From Acanthaster planci (lineage: Eukaryota; Echinodermata; Asteroidea; Valvatida; Acanthasteridae), in the NCBI RefSeq assembly GCF_001949145.1, contig NW_019091399.1:36064-56299 (forward strand): a stretch of DNA of 20,236 nt, read 5' to 3'. Both the position numbers and the translations under genes were made by a program. Shown in pieces: positions 10,031 through 17,897 of the stretch (the stretch's first letter is position 1; each line of letters starts with the position of its first letter). Under the pieces are notes generated by a model. The model worked only from the letters and a program-made list of their open reading frames with translations. It had not been told where the DNA came from and did not search any database.

Positions 10031-10204
10031 GCGGTGACTTGGACTCGGATGGGATGTTTGGAGTCGGCTCTCTGAAGGTGGAACCGCCAATAGTGGGTAC
10101 CCGGTTCTCCACAAAAGCAGAGCCGCCAATTCTGAAATTTCTTTGGAACCGCAATTCCAATCAGAACCGGGAGTTCCGCACAAGCGGACCCATTTCAACA
10201 GCAG

Positions 10205-10377
10205 TGCAACCAAACCAAACGGCTCCACCACCACCACCCATGACAAAAGACACCAAACCCAAAGCTGCTAACGAGAGCAAGACTCCTACCCAGCTAGACA
10301 TTCACCAAAACAAAGAACTAACGCATGGTGTGGTTTCAATTTCACTGGCTTTGATTTGGTTTGCCAGTAGCTCGTAG
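10205..10377 (+). pseudogene. Likely C-terminal part of the plus-strand Polinton gene
   Basis: The plus-strand frame ends in a Pro/Lys-rich stretch (APPPPPMTKDTKPKAANESK) and a hydrophobic end (VVSISLALIWFASSS) with a stop at 10375-10377. It converges on the minus-strand gene whose stop is at 10492, with only a small tandem repeat between them. The position fits the missing end of the gene at 4882-5735, displaced by the hAT insertion. The upstream part of the open frame (10039-10204) is hAT subterminal sequence, so its ATG is not the true start. Linkage is inference from position and composition. Confidence 0.4.
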
Positions 10378-10381
10378 GATG

Positions 10382-10471
10382 CAAAGCGCTAAGTTAGCAA
10401 CCCAAAGGGCGCAAAGTGCTAAGCGAGCAACCCAAATGGCACATGGCATTTAGCGAGCAGACCCGCTCACA
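10382..10471. repeat. 30-bp tandem repeat, three copies
   Basis: Units begin caaagcgctaagttagcaac (10382), caaagtgctaagcgagcaac (10412) and a more diverged catggcatttagcgagcaga (10442). They fill the gap between two convergent gene ends. Confidence 0.7.
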
Positions 10472-10491
10472 AAAAAAAGATTAAAATAACT

Positions 10492-11421
10492 TTAACACCT
10501 CGTCCAATCCCGACAGGGTGTTAACGTTTTACCTAAACCAAAATAACCCAACACCAAAGCACCTACCATTAAAAACAAAGTCCTCACATGCTCTGCTACC
10601 CAACCGAAAACTTTACTTGTAACATTAAACAACCAAAAAAGTATGCTCCCGATGATACCAGGCAAAGCCCCTAGCGCAGACACACTGCATTTTTTTAACA
10701 TGTTATCCAAGTTTTGCAGCTGTTTTTGGATCCAATTTTTAAAACCTGGTTTGGTTGGTGTGGGGGTGGGAGCGGGTGCCGGTGTTGGAGTTAGTGTGGG
10801 AGCTCCTATGGCTCTGATACCAGCTACGATTGTTGAAATAGCTAAACTAAAAGCCATCAGTACACTTGTGATTGTCACACCTTGTTTTCAAAACAGCGTA
10901 CGGATTTTATCTCGTAGAGTCAGATCATTGTCTAACACCACTTCGATCGTTTCTTTGATGCAATTGATTTGAGTTCTTAAGCAGTCGGTGTCTCTGTTTA
11001 TGACTTCTGGCCTACTTTGTCTTTCTTCCTGTAAATCTTTGAGGTGTTCTCTAATTTCTTTGTGGTCTTCTGGTGATTGCGCTTGGTCTAACTCGTTTTT
11101 GGTCTGTTGCATTTTTTTGTTTAACACGTCCAACTTGCCTTGGTTTAATATAAGGGCTCCTTTTACCATTTGCAACGATTTGTCTAATGCGGCAAGTTCT
11201 CTAAAGTTTAGCCTTTCTGTTTACACCCCACTGTCTCGGATAAGGTCTTCCATGATATCACTTACTCGATCTGCATCTTGGGGAAGTTCTTGTAACAGGA
11301 TGGTTTCAGTTGCAACGGTGGCTAAAGTCAATTGTGCTTGTTGATTTTTTTCCATAATCACGAAAACCCAGTTCGTTTCGAATAAAATCTGCTCCGTTTG
11401 GGTAACTGGCTTCTTTGGCAT
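10492..11421 (-). pseudogene. Polinton coiled-coil and membrane protein gene, two nonsense mutations
   Basis: Three open pieces (11421-11221, 11175-10888, 10878-10492) share one frame, separated only by a TAA at 11221-11223 and a TGA at 10888-10890. They look like one gene of about 309 codons starting at the ATG at 11421. The order is an N-terminal part (MPKKPVTQTEQILFETNW), a long charged coiled coil (LNKKMQQTKNELDQAQ, IREHLKDLQEERQ), a hydrophobic segment, a Pro/Thr linker (TPTPAPAPTPTPTKPG), an amphipathic stretch, then ALPGIIGSILFWLFNVTSK and a last hydrophobic segment LFLMVGALVLGYFGLG. I recall similar tails in unnamed Polinton proteins. A virion or membrane role is possible but unproven. 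It is the least damaged gene of the element. Confidence 0.6.
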
Positions 11422-11796
11422 TCTTTGCTGTTGTATTTAGACTTACAAATATATCGGGTTTGCTTTTATCAGTTAGCAATACTTCACCATGACTACCAAC
11501 AGATGTGTAAAACAGGCCTTCACCTTTTCGATATTCAACATTTTCATATTTAGGACTTGGTACAATGTAGGTCAGTTCTACCGTTAAGTTTAAAATATAT
11601 AGAAATGGTCTACTTTAGGATTATTTGTGAATATGTTTCTTCCTCCATTTAAGGTGTCTTGACTGAGATCTATTGTGGGAATGTGTTCTCCTGTGGTTTG
11701 TTGTATGGTATCAAAGCTGTTGTCCAATTCTACTTCTGTGTCTAACTGCTCTGCTGGGTCTACTTGTTCTTCATCTGATTGATCAAACTCATCCAT
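11306..11796 (-). pseudogene. Polinton gene with acidic N-terminus, frameshifted, function unknown
   Basis: The ATG at 11796 (minus) starts MDEFDQSDEEQVDPAEQLDT, a very acidic leader that runs to VDHFYIF and a stop at 11590. Another frame then continues with LTVELTYIVPSPKYENVEYR and KPDIFVSLNTTAKNAKEASY, closing at 11306-11308. The second half is rich in alternating hydrophobic residues, suggesting beta strands. The two halves read as one gene with a frame change near 11595. It begins eight bases after the stop of the gene before it and overlaps the start of the next gene (ATG at 11421), a compact arrangement typical of viral-type elements. I do not recognise the family. Confidence 0.45.
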
Positions 11797-11803
11797 GGGT
11801 ATT

Positions 11804-12013
11804 TCATCCCTTTGCTATCAACCCCTTTTGGGTTGCTGTCGAACCAGCTACCAACGCTGTCAGTTTTGCAATGTCTTCCAAACTCAATCAGTCTAGATCG
11901 GGTGTCTTCCATTTCAGTGGCTGTTTACCCAACATTGTGTATCCTGTGAAAATCATGCTCACGACTGCACCGTTGTAAAGCAAGTTGATGATATCATTTG
12001 TGTTTGTTGCCAT
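11804..12013 (-). pseudogene. Small Polinton membrane-type protein gene with one nonsense codon
   Basis: The ATG at 12013 (minus) begins MATNTNDIINLLYNGAVVSM and continues through FTGYTMLGKQPLKWKTPDLD, an in-frame TGA, then LEDIAKLTALVAGSTATQKG to a stop at 11804-11806. The total is about 69 codons. The N-terminal half has one likely membrane segment (AVVSMIFTGYTML). It sits in tandem with the acidic gene downstream, only eight bases away. Family unknown to me; small hydrophobic genes near capsid genes are usual in Polintons. Confidence 0.45.
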
Positions 12014-12088
12014 CTTGTTTGTTGTTTTATAATACTAACAAGACAAAGAAAAAATTAAAATTTGTGGTTTTTTTTAGTTGGTTTTAAA

Positions 12089-12480
12089 TTACTCCATTTC
12101 TAAAATTTCTGGTTTATCGTTTGCTCTCTGTTTTGAAACTTTAGGTGGGGTTGCTACCTTACTCTCCTATACTGGTTTGTGCATTGCACCCTGTGGGCTG
12201 TTTTTTTAAAAGCATTTAACACCGAGTCCTGCTAATACATGTACCAACCAAGGATACCAGTTTAATTGGGGACTAGCATGACTAGCTGCTGTTGGCTGCT
12301 GTTGCTGCTCACTCGCTAAGCCAAGTTTTGCTCTTTCATTTTATGATTATGTTCTGCCAGTTTGTTACCTTGAGCATACCTGCTTCTATTTTTAACAGTT
12401 GTGCTGCTGCTCGCTTCATTCTTGGGTCACATGAGCTAGGCTCTGCTGGCTGCTCTGCTGGTTTGGTTCTTGTTTTGGTT
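12089..12480 (-). pseudogene. Polinton gene of unknown function, frameshifted
   Basis: The minus-strand frame 12336-12560 gives TKPAEQPAEPSSCDPRMKRA and a helical stretch (AAAQLLKIEAGMLKVTNWQN). After a frame change near 12335 it becomes RAKLGLASEQQQQPTAASHA, then SPQLNWYPWLVHVLAGLG, and closes with DKPEILEME before TAA at 12089-12091. Two more in-frame stops lie between these pieces. A TACATGTA palindrome falls in the LVHVL segment. The Gln/Pro-rich middle suggests a disordered linker. Start codon uncertain; the true start is probably just downstream of the penton-like gene's stop at 12500. Confidence 0.4.
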
Positions 12481-12499
12481 CTGTTGCTCGTTCCTGTTG

Positions 12500-12991
12500 T
12501 TATAACACCACAATCTTTTTTTGTTGAAATAAAGTTGTTTGGTAGTAATGAGTGCTCCAACTAGTGGGGAAGGTAACATCCATAGCTATATCAAACCTCT
12601 GTGAGAAAGGCACCCTTGCTCTGACTGATGATGCGATCTCGCTCTGGATCTCTGCTCAACACTTTCTCTGAATCTAACATGACTTCGTAAGTCATAAACT
12701 TGACAGGTAGTGATACCCCAAGTAAACAACAGACTTTCACCCACCGTTGTGATGACTTCCCTGTCAAATTTAGCCGAATAACGTTGATATGGTCTTTCTT
12801 GTTCTGCAGGCGGTAGAATTTCTATTTCTTTGACTGAGTACTCCTTGCCAAGATACTGTTTGGAATCACCCGAAGCTACTATCGCACAAAGTCAGTCTTT
12901 GTAGTTAACGGTTTGGTTATGGTTGGGTTGTGAGGTTTGAAAGCTCGCTGCACTTGCTTCTGGTTTTAAAATCGTTTTGGAGGTCTTCCAT
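12500..12991 (-). pseudogene. Candidate penton-like minor capsid protein, Polinton, broken
   Basis: The ATG at 12991 (minus) follows TTTTAAAA almost directly. Recognisable blocks in two or three frames are YLGKEYSVKEIEILPPAEQE, VITTVGESLLFTWGITT, LPVKFMTYEVMLDSEKVLSR with DPERDRIISQSKGAF, and FDIAMDVTFPT followed by a stop at 12500-12502. The alternating beta-strand pattern, the size (about 164 codons) and the place beside ATPase and major capsid genes fit the single-jelly-roll minor capsid (penton) protein. I rely on pattern and context, not on a diagnostic motif. Several stops and frame changes make it non-functional. It could instead be another unnamed Polinton structural gene. Confidence 0.45.
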
Positions 12992-13236
12992 TTTTAAAAG
13001 ACGCAATAAGATGTTGCTTAATTTTGCTCAAACATTGCTCTAACATGTGACTGAGCAAGTTAGTTATGTTATAAAATTTTTTTTTCAAGCGTGCATGTAT
13101 ATATTCGCAGGTGTAATACACTACATGTAGTTCAAAAACTACTTTAACATATTGCAGCATAGCTACTTTTAATTTGCAGCAACACTTTAAAATCTTCTTA
13201 CAAGTTGTTGCAAGTTCTCCTATACATGTAGCTACC

Positions 13237-13834
13237 CTACAACCAACAACAACTCACAGGTGGATCGGTTTTTAACACCAACTTGGAAAATTTCACTTCT
13301 CTCAAATGTCTCTTTAACCAAGAACATTGTTCATCGGGTACAATGTCGTTCTCGTCTAACACTTGGTCAAAGCTGAGTCCAGCCTTGCAATAGAACAACA
13401 CCACCCAAGACGTGTTTTCTCTGTAATCTTTCAACACCTAGTTATATTTCTGCATCAACAACCAACACGAGTGATGATAGTGCCTGCTCGAAAATGCTGT
13501 CTTGCTGAGAGCACAAGTACTGTTATTTTTACTACTCTTCAATATTTGACTTGCTGTTCGAAACTGCAGTTGTCCATCAAAACAGCTTGTTAATTCCCTC
13601 AACGGCATCGTGAAACAGATCGATTGCTTTGTTGAACTCAAGATTTTCTCGATCGATGTCACAGAGATACACATTGGGATCAGTAAACACTCAACGTCTT
13701 TTGAGATACGTTTTATTTTTAAATATCATGGGAGAGATGATCTTCAAAAAACCTTGATAACTGGTTTCAAGCATGTCCAACACCCACTTGGTTTTACCTG
13801 AGTTGGTTTTTCCAACGATTAAAGTGTTGGTCAT
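13237..13834 (-). pseudogene. Polinton A32/FtsK-like DNA-packaging ATPase, broken
   Basis: The ATG at 13834 (minus) opens MTNTLIVGKTNSGKTKWVLD, with the Walker A P-loop GKTNSGKT at 13790-13813. Then come VYLCDIDRENLEFNKAI in a second frame, and ALSKTAFSSRHYHHSCWLLM and VVLFYCKAGLSFDQVLDE in a third. The last block ends SKLVLKTDPPVSCCW at 13237. This is the pattern of the HerA/FtsK-superfamily ATPase that packages DNA into capsids in Polintons and large DNA viruses. The length (about 199 codons) is close to normal. Breaks include frame changes around 13560-13700 and an in-frame TAG at 13438-13440. I do not see a clean Walker B. TTTTTAAAA lies about 15 bases before the start. Confidence 0.72.
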
Positions 13835-13902
13835 GCTTTGCTTTGTTTTTAAAAACCTCTACAAAAAGTTCCAAAAACTCTTGCAGAATACAACTCAGTA
13901 AC

Positions 13903-14411
13903 TCAAATTTTAAAATTTCCATCTGCGATCGTGAGTTGAGCGACCATGATGAGAATCACGTACATCGTCAGTTCGCCCGAGGTTTCTGCCTCTCGAATCA
14001 TTTGTATCATATTTCCACCTGAGTGGCCTACTCTGTGTCCACTGCCATGACCCATGTTGTCATCGGTACTTTTAAAATCAAGTCACAAACTGTATTTTTC
14101 TTTCAGGTATTCGGCCATATCAACACCCGCCAAATTGAGGTCTTTTGTACCGCTCGCCCTGATTCTGTTTGAGAGTCACCAAAATACTTGCTAGCTTCGT
14201 TCCAGTATTGGTATTTGTACAGTCTTTGCAAATAAAGTTGGTTGGGTTGCCTTCTGCCGTTAGTGATGTGTTGGTTGAAAAAACTTGGGGGGTTTTTGAC
14301 CTTGGGGTCTTTGAAAAGGATGAACTCGCCTTTCAAGCTTCTAACTGGTTGGTTAATGACCATGTTCCAGAGGGTATCTGTTTTATTATATTCTCCAACA
14401 AGTGCATTCAA
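13903..14411 (-). pseudogene. Polinton major capsid protein, C-terminal part, broken
   Basis: The first piece (14411-14103) reads SLKGEFILFKDPKVKNPPSF, then RRQPNQLYLQRLYKYQYWNE and ASKYFGD. In another frame to 13903 are GVDMAEYLKEKYSL, LDFKSTDDNMGHGSGHRVGH and GELTMYVILIMVAQLTIAD. These blocks match the C-terminal jelly roll of the double-jelly-roll (hexon-like) capsid protein of Polintons and adintoviruses, including the aromatic-Leu-Asp-Phe-x-Ser-x-Asp-Asp motif. Breaks: a frame change near 14120 and a stop at 14083-14085. Only about 167 of the expected 500-700 codons remain. The N-terminus would run into the opposite-strand integrase, so a deletion between about 14411 and 14660 is likely. 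Confidence 0.7.
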
Positions 14412-14621
14412 AAAGAAAAAGCTTCAAAGCAAACCTTTACAAATTTGGATGAAGCGTTGATGGTATACAGTGAAATCACTGGTACCAACCACTTGGGACT
14501 TCCACCAGAGCCCACGTTGAGTGATTTTTACACACCAAAGGACGATCAAAAAGAAAGTGATCTCGTGTTTGTGTCAGGTGGAAGTGCCCTTTTGGGTTAT
14601 CTCGTTTATCGATACTGGTGA
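14169..14621 (+). CDS. 150-codon open frame antisense to the capsid remnant, uncertain
   Basis: This is the longest uninterrupted plus-strand frame near the integrase. Its first half (14169-14410) is antisense to the capsid remnant and is probably open by chance. The second half lies beyond the capsid truncation and ends DLVFVSGGSALLGYLVYRYW just before the stop, resembling a tail-anchored membrane segment. It ends about 45 bases before the integrase frame on the same strand, so a small upstream gene truncated at its 5' side is possible. No family recognised. Confidence 0.25.
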   Translation: MRVTKILASFVPVLVFVQSLQIKLVGLPSAVSDVLVEKTWGVFDLGVFEKDELAFQASNWLVNDHVPEGICFIIFSNKCIQKEKASKQTFTNLDEALMVYSEITGTNHLGLPPEPTLSDFYTPKDDQKESDLVFVSGGSALLGYLVYRYW

Positions 14622-14665
14622 AAGGTAGTTTAGTGGGGTCTTTTTACTTCAACCGTTTTCCTTCT

Positions 14666-15710
14666 TTTTAAAGAGAGAGATGCAAGAGCAAACAAAGCTC
14701 AACGAAGTTTAGCTAAAACTTTGAAAGAGGTTTACTACAGCCTTAGAGGTTATTGGAAAGGAGAGGGAGCTGTGAGACACGAGAAAACCGGTATCGATAA
14801 GAGCGTAGTAAGAGCCTGGTTAGCGAAACAAGCCATTTGGTAAATTTATCTACCTTCTCTGGGGTACATACCTAGACTGTGAACTTTACAAACATAGTTT
14901 GCTAAACCTAATGACACGCACCAAATGGACATGTTGTATTTGCCCTGGGATCGTGTGCAACGACGTACTTACAAAATACGCATTAATGGTGGTTGACATG
15001 GCTTCTAGATATTAGAAGCAGAACTTTTACAGCAGATGCTGTAAAATGAATTTTTTTACAGATCTCTGTTGAAGTTCCCTCGGCAAGAACAAGTAGACTC
15101 TGCTTTTGAATTTAAAGGCAAGTTAAAAAAAATGCTCTTCAGGAAGGGCGTCCAAGTGCTCGTAGGTTAGCCGGGGGTTCATTGATTGTAAGGGATTGTA
15201 GAACAATTTAACAGAACTCTGGCCGAAAGATTGTTTGGTCATCAGTATGCAGAAGAAATTCTAAATCCAAGTGAGCAAAATGTGGAATGTGTTACAAGGT
15301 TGCCCCGAGGCGTGAAAGCTCTAAACAAAGAAAAACCCATTTGATCCGAGAACGAGCAAGGACGAAAGTCCTTTGGAAGTGATTAAGCTAGATCGAATAA
15401 AACAGTTGGCAGCTGTACCCCAGAGAGCAGAGTGGGTAGAGCTTCCCTCAGATGTCCTGGTCTGATACTTGTATTACCCAGGTAAACAAGAAGGTGGCAC
15501 AATTGGGAGAGTGACCAGTCCTATTTGGAATGTAGAGATACATGTATATCAGATCGATAAGCATACTAGTCAGTTCAAACGGATTAACAGTAAAACGTAA
15601 CAATGGGTCCAACGCTGTATTACCTGACTGACGGGCCCAAGCGTTCTTTTGTGCGAGAAGAGCTTCAAGTGGTACCTGAAGACACCGCGTTACTGCCTGG
15701 TTCTGCTTAG
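14666..15710 (+). pseudogene. Polinton DDE integrase, broken
   Basis: The plus strand reads the Polinton N-terminal block (LKEVYYSLRGYWKGEGAV, WLAKQAIW then TAA at 14841-14843), HQMDMLYLPWDRVQRRTYK, the first catalytic Asp in VVDMASRY (14995-14997), the second in VDSAFEFKGKL (15096-15098) and the Glu in IVEQFNRTLAERLFGHQYAE (15201-15203). The C-terminal part has YYPGKQEGGTIGRVTSPIW and GPKRSFVREELQVVPEDTAL, ending at TAG 15708-15710. The enzyme would join element ends to target DNA. The second Asp and Glu keep the DD35E spacing in one frame, but three stops lie between them; the first Asp is in another frame and only about 34 codons away, so sequence is missing there. It converges on the polymerase with nearly abutting ends. 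Confidence 0.82.
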
Positions 15711-15724
15711 GCTTGAGCTTAAGT

Positions 15725-17400
15725 TGTGAGTGAGCACAGTGAGCGAGTTGTTCTGTAGTGATCATATCTATCCCGTTGAACAAAATGTATCGCTTGGTAT
15801 CTAGCGGATCTTTGTCTGATTTAATTAGTCGCTGCTCGTTAATGATTTTAGATTTGTTAAAGAGACAGTCTTTATAAGATTCGTGGGTTAGATCTCTATC
15901 GGTAACAAGTTTAGTGACCCCTTTTGGCTTTCTTGAGCACGTGCTAGCTGTGCTCGCTAGCTGTGCTCGCTAGCTGTGCTTGCCTATTGGATACTTCTTG
16001 GGCCTGATACAGACAACTTCTGATAAAACCTGCCCACCAAATTCATCTTAAAATTTCCCAATGACTTTTTTGTTTGCTTGGCTTGCAAGTGGATGAGCTT
16101 TTGGGTAGTTGCTCAAGTTGATCTTGGATCTGCACTAGATCCTTGTAGAGATCGTTAGTTTGTAACTCACACAGCAAACTGTCGGTATCGGTAGAAAGTA
16201 GCCCCACACGGTTGCCATAACGAGCTTTCAACGTGTTGTTATAAAATTAAACATTAACATCTTTGACAAATTGAAGATCATGGATGTTCACTCCACAGTA
16301 GATCGGCTTATTAAGCACCACTTTTGTTTTAAAAGTTCCACATAACACGTGTTGCATTCTGGAAATGGCCTCACACTTTTAAAATGCGAATAGCCCACAG
16401 CCTTTTAAAACTCGGTTTAACCGGCAGCCTTTTACATTTCTCGGCATCGTTGTGGTCCCTGATCAGCTTGGCGCTACAATGTTTACATACATTCTCCATT
16501 GTTTTACCCAAAACTGCATTGTTGGCCAATTTAAAAAAGTCTTTTTCAAAGTCTGCAGTTGCTTGTGTCCGCAGCTTGGTATTTTTAGCAATATAGCTTT
16601 TCATCCAAGCTGGTTATCTAAATCTTAGCATGCGGTGTACTTTGTTGAGCTTCAGCCCGAGTTGTAAGTACATGTACATGTATAGCTGCTAAATGCAATA
16701 GTGCAAAACATATTTTTCTTTTGTTGCGAGCGTCGCTATTAACTTGTTACAGCTTTTGTATTTTTTGTAGAGTAATGTCTTTTGATAATCGCTATACCTT
16801 TTTATAGGTATAACCAGGTTTTCTGGTGCAAGAGGGTAATCGTTATGAGAATCATGTAGTACTTGTGGGTACTTGAGGTCCACCTTGAGCATGTACCTGT
16901 AGTAATCATCGGTTGCTAAATTTAAGATGTGCTCAGTTGTATAGCGCTCTAGGTATTTTATCCATTTAAAATTTGCCAAAGGTAGTGGCTGAGACATAGC
17001 CCACCTATAGAGATTGTTTGCATCAAGGTAGGCAATGTACACGTACATGTAGGTGGATGGTTTTATACCTGGATCAAAATCTTCAATAAATCCATTGTTT
17101 ACTTTTGCATAGTGTGCACTTCCCACACTAGAGATGCCAGCACGTTTGGCATGTTCAAAAAAAAGCAAATGAACATCAGGGTCTGTAATTAACTCGAGCT
17201 GTACACCGGTGTGTTTTAACAAGGCATCCCAAAAAAATCCAGGAGCTCTGTAATAGTTGGCAGGATCGAGACCGTAGTTTTTATAAGACATGTCTCTAAA
17301 GTTTTGAAACACATCTGCCAAAAGCAAGTTCTCTGTTTTGACATAAAGGTTGTGATAGTCACAGAGGATTTTACAGTTTAAAGCTTTGCCAGATTTGTTG
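15725..17400 (-). pseudogene. Polinton protein-primed family B DNA polymerase, 5'-truncated and broken
   Basis: Minus-strand pieces in order: exonuclease end (DYHNLYVKTENLLLADVF), GLDPANYYRAPGFFWDALLK, polymerase motif A YLDANNLYRWAMSQPLP (about 16981-17031), PLAPENLVIP, motif B region FFKLANNAVLGKTMENV (about 16494-16545), motif C LLSTDTDSLL (about 16172-16201) and a C-terminal block LVTDRDLTHESYKDCLFNKS with RYILFNGIDMITTEQ. This polymerase copies the element using a terminal protein as primer. Breaks: a stop near 16689, frame changes after motif B and after motif C, and a 13-bp triplication at 15943. The exonuclease N-terminus is missing; upstream lies the 58-bp minisatellite. Two 12-base CATGTA-type insertions (about 16670-16683 and 17038-17052) interrupt conserved blocks in frame. 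Confidence 0.85.
15943..15981. repeat. 13-bp tandem repeat, three copies, in the polymerase
   Basis: gctagctgtgctc occurs at 15943, 15956 and, with a final t, at 15969. Because 13 is not a multiple of three, the expansion disturbs the polymerase frame between motif C and the C-terminal block. Confidence 0.9.
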
Positions 17401-17897
17401 TTCTTGGGTGTGTTCTAATTCACTGATGCTATTTTGTAAAGCTTTGCCAGACTTGTTCTTGGGTGTATTCTGATTCGCTGATGCTATTTTGTATAGCTTT
17501 GCCAGACTTGTTGTGCTTGGGTGTATTCTGATTCACTGACGCTATTTTGTAAAGCTTTGCCAGACTTCTTGTTCTTGGGTGTATTCTGATTCACTGACGC
17601 TATTTTGTAAAGTTTTGCCAGACTTGTTGTGTTTGGGTGTATTATGATTTGCTGACGCTATTTTGTAAACTTTGCCAAACTTGTTGTGTTTGGGTGTATT
17701 ATGATTTGCTGACGCTATTTTGTAAAGCTTTGCCAAACTTGTTGTTCTTGGGTGTATTCTGATTCACTGACGCTTTTTTTGTAAAGCTTTGCCAGACTTG
17801 TTGTGTTTGGGTGTATTATGATTTGCTGATGCTGTTTTGTAACGCTTTGCCAGACTTGTTGTTCTTGGTGTATTCTGATTCACTGATGCTATTTTAT
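17380..17897. repeat. Minisatellite, nine copies of a ~58-bp unit derived from the polymerase gene
   Basis: Copies start at about 17380, 17438, 17493, 17551, 17609, 17667, 17724, 17783 and 17841. Each begins aaagctttgccagacttgtt or a variant and ends near ctattttgt. Lengths run from 55 to 59 bases. On the minus strand one frame of the unit reads SESEYTQEQEVWQSF, which fits the coding sequence expected just ahead of the polymerase's DYHNLYVKT exonuclease block, and the copy nearest the polymerase abuts that block. Variants such as attatgatttgc versus attctgattcac recur in several copies, suggesting higher-order duplication or conversion. Confidence 0.88.

Larger units (their letters stand above)
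5736..10204 (-). mobile_element. hAT transposon (Ac/ZBED-like), degenerate, nested in the Polinton
   Basis: A minus-strand hAT transposase lies in the middle. The edges look like related subterminal regions in opposite orientation. At 5746-5815 are ggttccag, gccggttccag, aattgcgattcc and aaccggctcc; in the reverse complement of 10040-10200 are cccggttctg, aattgcggttcc and gaaccggg. GGTTCC/GAACCGG-rich subterminal sequence is common in hAT elements. The exact terminal repeats and the expected 8-bp target duplication could not be fixed by eye. Flanking sequence on both sides reads as Polinton, so the hAT inserted after the Polinton was in place. Confidence 0.55.
3719..17897. mobile_element. Polinton/Maverick (virus-like DNA transposon), degenerate, interrupted by a hAT element
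   Basis: Diagnostic genes are a protein-primed family B DNA polymerase, a retroviral-type DDE integrase, an A32/FtsK-like packaging ATPase and a double-jelly-roll capsid protein. Together they define Polintons/Mavericks, the group that includes adintovirus-like elements. Coding is in opposed blocks: plus (4882-10377), minus (10492-14411), plus integrase, minus polymerase. Without the nested hAT the element is about 9.7 kb, shorter than the usual 15-20 kb, so parts are missing: the polymerase N-terminus, most of the capsid protein and the protease. I could not find long terminal inverted repeats or a 6-bp target duplication; both ends given here are the limits of recognisable content. All core genes are broken. 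Confidence 0.8.

Noticed and set aside
10039-10377. Single 112-codon gene starting at 10039
   Set aside because: Its first half is hAT subterminal GGAACCG-type sequence; only the end after about 10205 is plausible as a gene tail.
12292-12564. 90-codon hydrophobic plus-strand open frame
   Set aside because: It is the shadow of the minus-strand Polinton gene; its hydrophobicity comes from the complement of Gln/Lys/Ala codons.
10492-13236. Search for an adenain-like cysteine protease of the Polinton
   Set aside because: No convincing His-Asp/Glu-Gln-Cys catalytic set was seen in any frame; it is either lost or too diverged to see by eye.
17380-17897. Regular repeats resembling a CRISPR array
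   Set aside because: The 58-bp units are contiguous with no unique spacers, the context is a eukaryotic transposon, and the unit matches the adjacent polymerase coding sequence.
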